Below, in pieces: positions 16,250-23,973 of a stretch of DNA of 64,000 nt. Location: assembly GCA_047936785.1 (NCBI GenBank), contig CP176394.1; one strand, 5' to 3'. This DNA is from Acidaminobacterium chupaoyuni. Its GTDB lineage: Bacteria; Bacillota; Clostridia; Oscillospirales; Butyricicoccaceae. A program made the position numbers and the translations under genes. Numbering within the stretch: position 1 is the first letter of the stretch; every line of letters starts with the position of its first letter. The notes below the pieces were generated by a model. It saw only the letters and a program-made list of their open reading frames with translations. It ran no database searches and was not told the origin of the DNA.

Positions 16250-17029
16250 TCAAAAAGGCTCCTTACAGTTTTTTTCATAGATCAGGCGCAGCCCTTCCAT
16301 GGTCAACGCGGGGTGCACCTTGATATTTCCCCGGAAATAGGGGGCGGCCAGTTCGGCGTAATCTCCGGTCAAAATGATGGGCGCTTCGCTCCCCAGTTCT
16401 TCTGCCATGCGCTGCGCCAATCCTTCGGCCATGGCGGCGGTTCCGTTTAAAATACCGCTTTTCATGCAGTCAACGGTGTTGCGCCCGATCACTGCCTTGC
16501 AATCGCTCTCCAAATCGATCCTCGGCAGCTGCGCCGTGTGGCTGGCCAGCGCTTCCAAAGAAATCTTCATCCCCGGCGCGATGGTTCCGCCGCAAAGGGC
16601 GCCGTTTGCATCGATGGCCATTAAGGTGGTTGCCGTTCCCATGCTGCATAAGATCATCGGCGGCTCATAATAAGAAAGGGCGCCCACCGCGCAGGAAACC
16701 AGATCGGCTCCCATCTGGGCAGGGTCGTTGATGCTGATTTTCAGACCGGTCTTCACGCCGGGGCCAACCACCACCATGGGCGCCTGGGTCAGCCTTCTCA
16801 CCGCTCTGCGAATCACCGATACCAGCGGCGGCATTACCGAAGATAAGATCACGCCGCTGATTTCCGAAGGTTCCTTCTTAAAAAGCGTCAGGGCCGACAT
16901 CAGCTTCGCCGCATATTCATCGGCCAAGATCTGGGTGTCCACACGCATCGTTGTCTGCACTTTTAAATTTTTACCCTCATAAAGCCCAATATGAATGTTT
17001 GAACTTCCAATTGAAACAGCCAATAACAT
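16250..17029 (-). CDS. coaX: Type III pantothenate kinase homologue (CoaX-like) with altered phosphate-loop residues
   Basis: CoaX phosphorylates pantothenate in the first step of CoA synthesis. The 259-residue protein aligns well in order: phosphate-1 loop (AVSIGSSNIHIGLYEG), DPAQMGADLVSCAVGA with D109, phosphate-2 loop (CSMGTATTLMAID), and GGTIAPGMKISLEALASHTA. Known enzymes have DxGNT and D[FV]GTAT in the two loops; here both aspartates are serines (S6 and S129), while D109, the presumed base, remains. It may be inactive, altered in specificity, or regulatory. It has its own promoter and is followed by panT and a terminator, all inside the phage late region. Confidence 0.85.
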   Translation of the reverse strand: MLLAVSIGSSNIHIGLYEGKNLKVQTTMRVDTQILADEYAAKLMSALTLFKKEPSEISGVILSSVMPPLVSVIRRAVRRLTQAPMVVVGPGVKTGLKISINDPAQMGADLVSCAVGALSYYEPPMILCSMGTATTLMAIDANGALCGGTIAPGMKISLEALASHTAQLPRIDLESDCKAVIGRNTVDCMKSGILNGTAAMAEGLAQRMAEELGSEAPIILTGDYAELAAPYFRGNIKVHPALTMEGLRLIYEKNCKEPF

Positions 17030-17059
17030 AGCGTTCTTCCTTTCTTCGATCCGTCATGG

Positions 17060-17088
17060 ATTATAATCTATTTTCAGTCTTCTTGCAA
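17060..17088 (-). promoter_or_regulatory. Sigma-A-type promoter of the coaX-panT cassette
   Basis: Minus strand TTGCAA (17083-17088), 17-base spacer, TATAAT (17060-17065), ending about 30 bases before the coaX start. A near-consensus host promoter, unlike the phage late elements. Confidence 0.85.
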
Positions 17089-17193
17089 GTATCCCACATG
17101 ATCTTCCTTGTTTTGTTTCTTTTTCCGTCCCGCTTCCCCGTTTCATCAAGATCCCCGATTTTCCTTTCAGGGCAGAAAAAATCTGCTGAAAGC

Positions 17194-17234
17194 AAAAAGA
17201 TCCGCCGCAAAGAACTTCTTCTCCGCGGCGGATC
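17194..17234 (-). terminator. Terminator of the phage head unit
   Basis: Minus strand GATCCGCCGC pairs with GCGGCGGATC (10 bp) and is followed by TTTTT. It separates the scaffold-capsid unit from the cargo cassette. Confidence 0.88.
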
Positions 17235-17279
17235 CTGTCTGTCTGCGCCCCTGCCCGGCGGCGCTTTCTGTTTATTCGG

Positions 17280-17654
17280 CTACATTCTCAGCTGCAAAAA
17301 AGTGATCTTTGCCGCCGTGCCCGCAAATGCTGTTTCGGGGTGATCCGGCGCGCAGAGCTTCAGGCAAAATTTGCCTTTGTTTGCGCCGGTCATTTGTTTG
17401 AATCTCATGCTTTCCAGCGATAACGCTCTCATTTCGCCGGCGGGAACCGTGCAGAGCAAATTGCCGATAGCGCTTCTCAGGCCGTCGCCCGCCATCACGC
17501 AGATGCCTGCGCTCACCGTGTCGCCGTTCTGGATCAGCAGCACGGTTCGCTCATCTTTTCCGCCCTCCACGGTCATTTCCGCGGTGCCGGCCGAAAAAGT
17601 CATGGCATTTGATAATTGGTTCTGCAAAACAGTAATTTTATTGATTTCCGTCAT
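17280..17654 (-). CDS. Small phage head protein, possible decoration protein
   Basis: A 124-residue, mostly beta-strand protein (MTFSAGTAEMTVEGGKDERT, VLLIQNGDTVSAGICVMAGD, ending AAKITFLQLRM). It directly follows the capsid gene by 14 bases and is the last gene before the terminator. Position and beta-rich make-up suggest a head decoration or completion protein; I recognise no family. Confidence 0.6.
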   Translation of the reverse strand: MTEINKITVLQNQLSNAMTFSAGTAEMTVEGGKDERTVLLIQNGDTVSAGICVMAGDGLRSAIGNLLCTVPAGEMRALSLESMRFKQMTGANKGKFCLKLCAPDHPETAFAGTAAKITFLQLRM

Positions 17655-17668
17655 GTTCTATTCTCCTT

Positions 17669-18505
17669 TTAAATATTGGTTTCAGGTGCGTATGCGCATT
17701 TGATCACGGCCAGTTCGTCGGGGCGCACGACCTTTGCGCCATAGACATGAAGTCCTTTCAGGGCGTCTTCAAAGCTGTCTTCGGGGCGGTATGCCTCTAC
17801 CTCGCTCATGTTTTCCACATAGGCGATAGCTCTTTTCGTGCGCAGCAGAATGCAGTCTTTGTTCTGTTCCCTGCAAAGGTTGTTGGTCATATAAACATCC
17901 ACATTCAGCCATTTTCCCACACGGCCGACAAATCCGTTTTTCAGAGTATCTTCGTTGGGTTTGCCATAGATCACATCGGCCAATAACATCTTTTCCAGAA
18001 AATCAGGCGAAACTTCCAGGCTGAATCGGGCGTTTTTCGGCACTTTGTTTTTGTAAAGCGCCTTCATGGCCGAACTGATGGTCGAAAGCACATTGCCCGA
18101 ATTCAAAGCGCCTTCCTCCAGCTTAACGCCGGCATCGCCATACAGGCTGTAAATAAAGGTGTCTGCCGCTTCGGCAAGGCTCATGTTGGCTTCTTCTCTC
18201 AAGGCCTTCATCAAATCGCCCTGCGCCTGGCGTTTGTCGATATCATCGATGCCGAAATTGAAATATTTCTGCTGATCGATGCGGATCATGGTGGATTGGT
18301 CTTCCCAGCCGTCGCGAACCAGCGGCTGTCCTTTCACATAATCACGAATGGCGACCTTGCCCACACCGTTGATCTTGATTTCTTCCCCATATTTGGCGTC
18401 GCTGCGATATCTCGCGTCTGAAAGGCGAACGGCCACATTGTCGTTTTTCATCGATTCCAGCATCTGCTGGCTGAATACGGTGGGCACAAAATTGTTATAA
18501 CTCAT
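17669..18505 (-). CDS. Phage major capsid protein
   Basis: A 278-residue coat protein. Motifs of a P22-coat-like HK97-fold protein: NFVPTVFSQQMLESM at the start, an axial strand region (GKVAIRDYVKGQPLV), FNFGIDDIDKRQAQGDLMKA and LAEAADTFIYSLYGDAG in the spine-helix region, and a C-terminal strand ELAVIKCAYAPETNI. The gene follows the scaffold gene by 18 bases. Its size is normal for small capsids. No protease gene is present, so maturation may not need cleavage. Confidence 0.85.
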   Translation of the reverse strand: MSYNNFVPTVFSQQMLESMKNDNVAVRLSDARYRSDAKYGEEIKINGVGKVAIRDYVKGQPLVRDGWEDQSTMIRIDQQKYFNFGIDDIDKRQAQGDLMKALREEANMSLAEAADTFIYSLYGDAGVKLEEGALNSGNVLSTISSAMKALYKNKVPKNARFSLEVSPDFLEKMLLADVIYGKPNEDTLKNGFVGRVGKWLNVDVYMTNNLCREQNKDCILLRTKRAIAYVENMSEVEAYRPEDSFEDALKGLHVYGAKVVRPDELAVIKCAYAPETNI

Positions 18506-18523
18506 TTTTTCTTCTCCTCATCT

Positions 18524-18964
18524 TTACCATTTTTTCTGGCTTTTTTCGATTTTTCTCAGATTTTTCTTGATTTGCTCGGGGTTCATGCGTTTCACTTCCG
18601 CCGGCGTGAAATATTCCTTTTCGCCGGGGCCCTGTGCTTCCACGCTGCCGATGGCGGGCGGTGCGGCGGGTGTGCCGGCTTCTCTTGCCGCCGTGATGGC
18701 GCAATAGGCCACCACAGGGTCGATCCCCACGCTGCGCATTTTCAAAAAATCATCGCCCAAATCGATCACCGTTTCGATGTCGGCCTCGGGAAAGGCTTTC
18801 TTGATCTTCTGCAGGTCTTCCCTGAAAACCCACTCTCTCTGGCGGGCTCTCAGGCCGCGCAATTCCTCCAAAAGTTTTCCGTTTTCCTGTGTGCCGCTTT
18901 CCTGCGGCATCTGCGTCACCGCGGGCATTTCTTTGGTTTCCGTGCGTTTCTTTTCTGTTTCCAT
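18524..18964 (-). CDS. Phage scaffold protein
   Basis: A 146-residue, charged helical protein without membrane or signal segments. The middle LLEELRGLRARQREWVFRED followed by LQKIKKAFPEADIETVIDLG and the basic C-terminus (KKNLRKIEKSQKKW) match phage scaffold proteins, which guide capsid assembly through a basic C-terminal capsid-binding helix. Directly upstream of the capsid gene, the usual place. It is the first gene after late element B. Confidence 0.75.
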   Translation of the reverse strand: METEKKRTETKEMPAVTQMPQESGTQENGKLLEELRGLRARQREWVFREDLQKIKKAFPEADIETVIDLGDDFLKMRSVGIDPVVAYCAITAAREAGTPAAPPAIGSVEAQGPGEKEYFTPAEVKRMNPEQIKKNLRKIEKSQKKW

Positions 18965-18999
18965 TCTTTTCTCCTTTCTTCCGGTTCCCCGGTGTCTTT

Positions 19000-19032
19000 A
19001 TCCTACCGTGGCTTTTTCGTCATTTTCGTCAA
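19000..19032 (-). promoter_or_regulatory. Late promoter element B (scaffold-capsid unit)
   Basis: Minus strand TTGACGAAAATGACGAAAAA (19032-19013), 7 bases, then TAGGAT (19005-19000). Its first bases overlap the terL stop codon (19029-19031), so it gives the head genes a start independent of terL read-through. Confidence 0.8.
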
Positions 19033-20333
19033 ATTTTCTCTGCTTTTTTCCGCTTCTCAAAATGGAATTCCTCTTTAACGGGCTTTTTGCGAAGCGCCGT
19101 GGGCAGCGGTCTTCCCGCGATGAAATATCGTATCGCGTCGGGCGCGTGGGTCAGCTCGTGGGGCTGCGTCGCGGCGTCGCCGCTTCCGTCGTCGCTGAAT
19201 CTCAGCTGCGGCAAAGTTCGAATCAGGTTTGGGCAGTTTCGAAAGATCTTCAAGGCCGGCGCCTGTCCCGGTTGCGTGTGAAGCCATTCTTTCAGGTCCA
19301 TCCATCCGGCGATGCGTTCGTTCTGGGCTTTGGTCAGATAAATTCCCTTCTCCATAAAAATCTCCGCAACGCTCCTGCCGGTGTCCTGCCGCCTGTTCCA
19401 AAGGTCAGGCGGTGCAAAGCTTTGATAAACGGTTTCGCCGCAGCGCAAAATTTTTTCCGCCGCCTGCGAGATCACCAGCCCGCTTTCATAGATTTCCCGA
19501 TAAACATAAGCGTTTCCGCTTTCATCCACCGCGATGAAATATCCGGCCAGCATATCCAAGCCGTAATCCATCGTGAAATATCTGCGCCAGTGCTGCGGCA
19601 GGCAAAACGGCTCGCAGGTATGGATTTCTCTTCGAAATTCCGAAAAGAACTGCCCCGCGAAAATATCCCAATCGCCTTCCAGCCATGCCCGTTTCAGGTC
19701 AGGCGGCAAACCTTCCAGCATTTTCACATACCCGGGGTCTTTTTTCATCAAAACGCGGTTGTCATAAACCTTTGCCGGGATAAATCGATAATCTTCCCCA
19801 GATTCCCCATCCCGATAACAATGGTCGATAAAAAGCCTTCTCACCCATCCATGCCCCACACCGCCGGGGTTGCATGTCAAATACATCCGCTTGGGCATCT
19901 CGTTGGCCCCGCGCAGACAGGCGCTCAAAGTCTTAAACTGAAATTCCGTGAATTGCGTGGCTTCATCGAGGAACAAAATGTCATATTCCTGCCCCTGATA
20001 GCGCAGCACATCATCTTCCGAATCACAGTAACCAAAGCGAAGCCTGCTGCCGTTTCGAAAGCAAAACGCCTTTTCGCCGTCTTTGTAATCCGCGGCTCCG
20101 CCCAGCAAACTTCTCAGCGGAAGAATGTGGTTTTCCCTCAGTTCCGGGTAGCTTCGCCGCAAAATCATCATTCTGATGTTCGGATAATGCAGCGCCATCA
20201 GCGCCGCTTTCTGTCTCACCGCCCAGCTTTTGCCGCCTCCGCGCGCGCCGCCGTAAGCGATGAACCTTTCCGTAGCTTCCAAAAACAGTTTTTGCCGTTG
20301 ATTCGGCTTTTGCAATTTAATTTCGGTCAACAT
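19029..20333 (-). CDS. terL: Phage terminase large subunit
   Basis: The packaging motor and nuclease. The 434-residue protein has an N-terminal ATPase: Walker A YGGARGGGKSWAVRQKA near residue 30 and Walker B ILFLDEATQFTE near 130, then the coupling motif TCNPGGVGHGW near 158. A RNase-H-like nuclease follows, with FTMDYGLDMLAGYFIAVDE near 255 supplying the first metal aspartate. Length is normal. The ATG at 20333 has a close GAGGGG; a frame extending to 20390 lacks a site. terS lies upstream, separated by a plus-strand gene. Confidence 0.93.
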   Translation of the reverse strand: MLTEIKLQKPNQRQKLFLEATERFIAYGGARGGGKSWAVRQKAALMALHYPNIRMMILRRSYPELRENHILPLRSLLGGAADYKDGEKAFCFRNGSRLRFGYCDSEDDVLRYQGQEYDILFLDEATQFTEFQFKTLSACLRGANEMPKRMYLTCNPGGVGHGWVRRLFIDHCYRDGESGEDYRFIPAKVYDNRVLMKKDPGYVKMLEGLPPDLKRAWLEGDWDIFAGQFFSEFRREIHTCEPFCLPQHWRRYFTMDYGLDMLAGYFIAVDESGNAYVYREIYESGLVISQAAEKILRCGETVYQSFAPPDLWNRRQDTGRSVAEIFMEKGIYLTKAQNERIAGWMDLKEWLHTQPGQAPALKIFRNCPNLIRTLPQLRFSDDGSGDAATQPHELTHAPDAIRYFIAGRPLPTALRKKPVKEEFHFEKRKKAEKI

Positions 20334-20404
20334 TTCCCCTCTCTCTTCTCTTTTTCTGTCAATTTGCCTTTTCGCTGCATACCTTGTCACAGGGAGGTGT
20401 TCGT

Positions 20405-20674
20405 TTGAACCAGTCCTTCTTTTTTGATCTTCCCCCCCAGCTCATGACAGCGCTGGGAACCTTGCTGGGGTTTGCCTTTTTAGATGATCTCACCGCCGAT
20501 CAGCAAAATTCGCTCGGGAACTTTCTCATGCTGATCGCCCAGGTCCTTGAAACCAACGCCTCACAAAAACAGCTTTTAGAAGATCTGGCTCAAACCAACC
20601 AGATCAGCCAAATGCAGCAGGAACTGGCCGCTCTGCGTCAGGAAATGGAATCTTTGCGCAATTCTCTTCATTGA
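20405..20674 (+). CDS. Small conserved clostridial-type protein, antisense within the terminase region
   Basis: An 89-residue product read from TTG at 20405, 7 bases after GGGAGGT. It begins with a hydrophobic helix (LPPQLMTALGTLLGFAFLDD), then LTADQQNSLGNFLMLIAQVL, and ends in a coiled coil (MQQELAALRQEMESLRNSLH). The middle motif is like small hypothetical proteins seen in many Clostridia; function unknown. It is on the plus strand between terL and terS, which point the other way, and its last 7 bases overlap the end of terS. This is unusual for a phage packaging module. Confidence 0.65.
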   Translation: MNQSFFFDLPPQLMTALGTLLGFAFLDDLTADQQNSLGNFLMLIAQVLETNASQKQLLEDLAQTNQISQMQQELAALRQEMESLRNSLH

Positions 20675-20919
20675 GCCTGCTCCAACGCCTCCTCTTCCCA
20701 AACGATCTTGATTTCCTGCCGTGTTTCTTTTTCCTCCTCTGCGGGGCCCGCCCCTTTCCCATATACGCGGTTCAAAATTTCCTTGGCGCAATCCAGCCTC
20801 ACCTGATAGGTGGTTTTTTCCCCCTTCAGGGTCTGTGCCAGCAGCTTTGCCGCGGTGGGGGTGGCTTTCATCAAAATATCCCTCACTTGCTCTTCCGGTG
20901 TTTTTTTGCGTGGTGCCAT
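20668..20919 (-). CDS. Terminase small subunit-like protein
   Basis: An 83-residue protein, first gene of the late unit behind element C. It begins with KKTPEEQVRDILMKATPTAA (helix-turn-helix-like) followed by a second helix pair (RLDCAKEILNRVYGKGAG) and an acidic tail. Small terminases bind the packaging site and load TerL. It is shorter than most, so the family call rests on position upstream of terL and the helical pattern. AAGGAGG precedes the ATG at 20919. Confidence 0.65.
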   Translation of the reverse strand: MAPRKKTPEEQVRDILMKATPTAAKLLAQTLKGEKTTYQVRLDCAKEILNRVYGKGAGPAEEEKETRQEIKIVWEEEALEQAQ

Positions 20920-20945
20920 AGTTCCTCCTTTCTCCCGCAAAAATA

Positions 20946-20978
20946 ATGCTACCCTGTTTTTTTCGTCATTTTCGTCAA
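20946..20978 (-). promoter_or_regulatory. Late promoter element C (terminase unit)
   Basis: Minus strand TTGACGAAAATGACGAAAAA (20978-20959), 7 bases, then TAGCAT (20951-20946), about 27 bases before the terS start. Confidence 0.8.
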
Positions 20979-21144
20979 CTTTTCAAAAGTGTGCCGCAAA
21001 GGTTTCTCTGCCAGACCGGCATTTTTTTATCAGTGAAAATCGCGCTCCCTTTTCTCTGCTTTTTCAAATCGCCGGCTCTATTCCTGTTTCTTTTCGGGCA
21101 GCAAGATCATTTTTTTGAGGATCCCTCGCTCGAAAAGCAGTTTT

Positions 21145-21185
21145 ACAAATAAAAACGGCGCCGCCTGCAAAAGGCCGCGCCGTTT
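21145..21185 (-). terminator. Likely terminator in the 20941-21442 gap
   Basis: Minus strand AAACGGCGC pairs with GCGCCGTTT around a 15-base loop and is followed by TTATTTG. It stands between the DUF6514-like gene and late element C. The rest of the 500-base gap has no gene I can support. Confidence 0.7.
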
Positions 21186-21321
21186 CCCCACAAATCGTTT
21201 TGCTAAAACTCTTTTCCCTGCTGAAAGCAATCGCACTTTTCCTTCAAGATGTTTTGATTTCAAACCGAATCTCCGGGTTTCAAGCGTTTCGGTTTCCGCT
21301 GCATTGTTTCCGGCTTTTCGT

Positions 21322-21358
21322 CAAAAAAACCCGCCGAAAGAATGGTTCTTTCGGCGGG
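21322..21358 (-). terminator. Strong terminator after the DUF6514-like gene
   Basis: A perfect 13-bp stem (CCCGCCGAAAGAA and complement) with a 3-base loop, followed on the minus strand by TTTTTTT. Confidence 0.92.
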
Positions 21359-21442
21359 TGTCCTTATCTCCATATAAGGCTTTTCCCTTTCATGGAGATC
21401 TGTTCGCTCTCACAAAATTTTGTTTACCAATACGGATGTTTT

Positions 21443-21733
21443 TCAGCAAAGACAATCGCAGATGATATCTCTCAAGTGGATCGGTGTTGCCTGACCGTTA
21501 CACAGTTCCTGCTGCAAACGGGTGACTATCCCCATGTCGGAAGAAATGTCGCAAATTTCTGCTTCTTCGATGAACTTCCCCTCTTCTTTCGTTTCCATGC
21601 GACATCGCAATCCATAAACTGTGTGTTCAGTTTCTTCCAGATTGATGCGGCAATCTGTCAAGCTGTAACTAAGCCTGAATGAAATACCATCTTCGCCTAT
21701 CGCTTCGCAGAATAGGATTCGCTCTTCTTTCAT
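21443..21733 (-). CDS. DUF6514-like small protein
   Basis: A 96-residue protein with beta strands in the first half (RLSYSLTDCRINLEETEHTV, YGLRCRME) and the C-terminal pattern ICDISSDMGIVTRLQQELCN then ATPIHLRDIICD. That pattern (DIS...V..L...L....V.P.HL.DVI.D) matches what I know of DUF6514, a clostridial family of unknown function. ATG at 21733 follows GAGGGAG. A TATAAT box lies about 35 bases upstream. It ends at two terminators, so it forms its own unit within the phage island. Confidence 0.65.
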   Translation of the reverse strand: MKEERILFCEAIGEDGISFRLSYSLTDCRINLEETEHTVYGLRCRMETKEEGKFIEEAEICDISSDMGIVTRLQQELCNGQATPIHLRDIICDCLC

Positions 21734-21912
21734 AAACACTCCCTCTATTCTTTTGTTTGGTAATTATACTATACAAAAATATCCAAGTTATTACAATACT
21801 ACTTTAGTTTACTTATTTTGCATATAATTCGACTTTTTGTATTTTTATATATCATTTATCGAACAAACAGCGCTTTTTTCGATAACTTTTCGTAATACTT
21901 ATTAGAACTTAT

Positions 21913-23226
21913 TCATTCTTCGTTTTTTATTTGGATATGTTTGTCACTCAAAAAATATTTTATCAACTCTCCCCGCGAAGAAATGTTTAATTTTCTATAA
22001 GCATTCGATAAAATTTTCTTAACAGTTCCCTCCGAAACGCCCAATTCCACCGCTATCGCTTTGTTGCCGATTCCCCTTGCCGCATATTCTGCGATCTCCT
22101 GTTCCCTCAAAGTCAAATTGGTGGCCATGCGTTGTTCCATCCTCATTTTTTCTGTGCTGTCGGCGCAGCTGATAAAAAACTTATATCCCTGCCCCATTCT
22201 TCCCACCGGCACAATAGAAATATCATAAAAAGCATAATGATCCGGCCCCAGCACCAAGGTGACTTGCCGCTGCAGCACTGTCTTGGCGACCGCACTTTTT
22301 CTTAACGCCTCGGCGTTCAGGCCATCCGTTCCATATAAGATAAACCGTCGTGAAAATTCTTCAAATGGGCGATTACTTCTCAAGACTTCCTGTCTTCCGT
22401 CATCGCCCAACCAAAGCAATCCCATTCCGGTCACTGTGTTTTTATAATAACTCTCATATTCTTTTAGCAGTTCATCACGCAAGTGCTGTTCTCTATGCTG
22501 TTTTGTCACATCCCGAATAAATAATACAATCAGCTGTTCTTTTCTGTGCCGAATCGGCACAGCCCGGAAATAAAAAATTTTTGTGGCTTCTCCCGCTGAT
22601 ATTTCCTCTTCAGAATCCACATCCTGATTATATAAAATAGCCTGTTGGCAAAGTGTTCTGCATCTTTTGAAGAAACAAGGCGGAATCACTTCTTCCGCCT
22701 TGTGATATAGGTCTTGATCTTCTTCCCATTGTAATAATGCCTTAAATTTGCTGTTTGCATCTTCTATTTTCAGCTGGCCCGACGCGGTTCGGCCCAAAAC
22801 CAAGATCGCGTCGTCCGAACCTTCCATCAAAGCGCTTTCCAGCAATCTGATGCGGCGCTGTTTTTGGCCTTCCTGCAAACAATCCTCCGCCGGTTTTTCA
22901 CAATATAAAACATATTCTGTCCCATTGTCATATGCGGGGTAAATGGCCGTGACCCAATAGCCTTTTCTGTCAGTTCCTCGTTTTTTGCCTAAATATTGAA
23001 TCGGTCTCCATTCCATCAAAACACGCCTGATTTCCGAATGCATTCTTTTACAGCAGGCTTCTTCATAGATCTCTTCGATTCTTTTTCCTAATTTTTCATT
23101 TGTTTCTTCCTCAAAAAGGCACCCATTATGTAAGAGGCGCCTTAAGATAATTTCTTGCTCCGCTCCGCATTCATAAAGCGCCGCCGTCTCATATCCGGAA
23201 GAAAATTTGTGGATCAGTTCTTCCAT
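21913..23226 (-). CDS. PAS-domain LuxR-type transcriptional regulator
   Basis: A 437-residue regulator. The last 65 residues are a LuxR helix-turn-helix (LTLREQEIAEYAARGIGNKA, then VELGVSEGTVKKILSNAYRK). Upstream are at least two PAS-like regions: about 115-235 (LVLGRTASGQLKIEDANSKF, ending LFIRDVTKQHRE) and about 250-360 (MGLLWLGDDGRQEVLRSNRP). No kinase, receiver or membrane segment is seen, so it probably senses a ligand in the cytoplasm directly. GGGGAG precedes the ATG. It sits between the phage early regulators and terS. The lower GC content of this stretch differs from the flanking phage genes. Confidence 0.85.
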   Translation of the reverse strand: MEELIHKFSSGYETAALYECGAEQEIILRRLLHNGCLFEEETNEKLGKRIEEIYEEACCKRMHSEIRRVLMEWRPIQYLGKKRGTDRKGYWVTAIYPAYDNGTEYVLYCEKPAEDCLQEGQKQRRIRLLESALMEGSDDAILVLGRTASGQLKIEDANSKFKALLQWEEDQDLYHKAEEVIPPCFFKRCRTLCQQAILYNQDVDSEEEISAGEATKIFYFRAVPIRHRKEQLIVLFIRDVTKQHREQHLRDELLKEYESYYKNTVTGMGLLWLGDDGRQEVLRSNRPFEEFSRRFILYGTDGLNAEALRKSAVAKTVLQRQVTLVLGPDHYAFYDISIVPVGRMGQGYKFFISCADSTEKMRMEQRMATNLTLREQEIAEYAARGIGNKAIAVELGVSEGTVKKILSNAYRKLNISSRGELIKYFLSDKHIQIKNEE

Positions 23227-23325
23227 TTTTTGACTCCCCTTTTTCTGTCTTTTTCATCATTAGTTTATATTGAATCTGTTTCACTGTCCATATTATTTAT
23301 AACCTGAACTATTCCGTTTCCACTC

Positions 23326-23733
23326 TTATGTATTCTTTTCATCCCGCTGCTCTTTAAAAAACCGATTATTTCTTCTTCGCGGATATTGTTCATCATATTC
23401 GCCGATACTGAAAGCGACCTGGCTCCAGGTCAATCCATTTAAATATCTCAGTGATAGGATCATCCGCATTTCGCTGTCACCCACCCCATCGATAAACTCC
23501 TGCATCTCTCTGACCATCCGAAAACATTTTTTTAAATTCTGTGCGATCTGTTCTTTCAGTAGTTCGATCTCCCGCTCGATTTCCGCGGTCTTCTGTTGTG
23601 GTGATATCGTCGGAATCCCTTCGATCGTTCTCACTTTTCCGCTGGCCAGCGCTTCCCATTCCTTCAGCCTTTTTTGCTGATATAAAATCTCCTGGTTCAG
23701 CGGCTTTAACTGTTCCAATTCCTTTTGTGTCAT
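23326..23733 (-). CDS. Phage sigma-region-4-like transcriptional activator (DUF1492/ArpU/RinA type)
   Basis: A 135-residue protein. The N-terminal two thirds are coiled-coil helix (NQEILYQQKRLKEWEALASG; EIEREIELLKEQIAQNLKKC). The last 50 residues, MRMILSLRYLNGLTWSQVAF then SIGEYDEQYPRRRNNRFFKE, look like sigma-70 region 4.2: helix, turn, recognition helix. Such proteins switch on late genes in Firmicute phages. It lies upstream of the late genes in the same direction and is the natural candidate to read the three late elements. GAGGG precedes the ATG at 23733; the longer frame lacks a site. Confidence 0.8.
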   Translation of the reverse strand: MTQKELEQLKPLNQEILYQQKRLKEWEALASGKVRTIEGIPTISPQQKTAEIEREIELLKEQIAQNLKKCFRMVREMQEFIDGVGDSEMRMILSLRYLNGLTWSQVAFSIGEYDEQYPRRRNNRFFKEQRDEKNT

Positions 23734-23808
23734 ATTTTCCCTCTGTTTCCCCGTTTTTCCGGTGATAGCTTTCTCTGTTCGGGCCAAACTATCCATGAGG
23801 TGATCAAA

Positions 23809-23952
23809 TTGAACAGCGCATTTAAACGCGATTTTCCGGATGCCTGGCGCAAACTGCGTTCCCTCAATGGCATGCTTGATATCCTCAATGTATATTCTCC
23901 CTCTTTGCGTGACACTGTCATCGAAAGCATCAACGATCTTCCCCCGGGTTAA
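23809..23952 (+). CDS. Small unidentified protein
   Basis: A 47-residue frame read from TTG at 23809 with GAGGTG 6 bases upstream: NSAFKRDFPDAWRKLRSLNG, then a helix with SLRDTVIESINDLPPG. It is followed 22 bases later by a good plus-strand terminator, which supports it being transcribed. It is divergent from the sigma-like gene and lies antisense to any read-through from the SOS promoter. No family recognised. Confidence 0.5.
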   Translation: MNSAFKRDFPDAWRKLRSLNGMLDILNVYSPSLRDTVIESINDLPPG

Positions 23953-23973
23953 CCCCTCTCCATTCTTCTCTTC

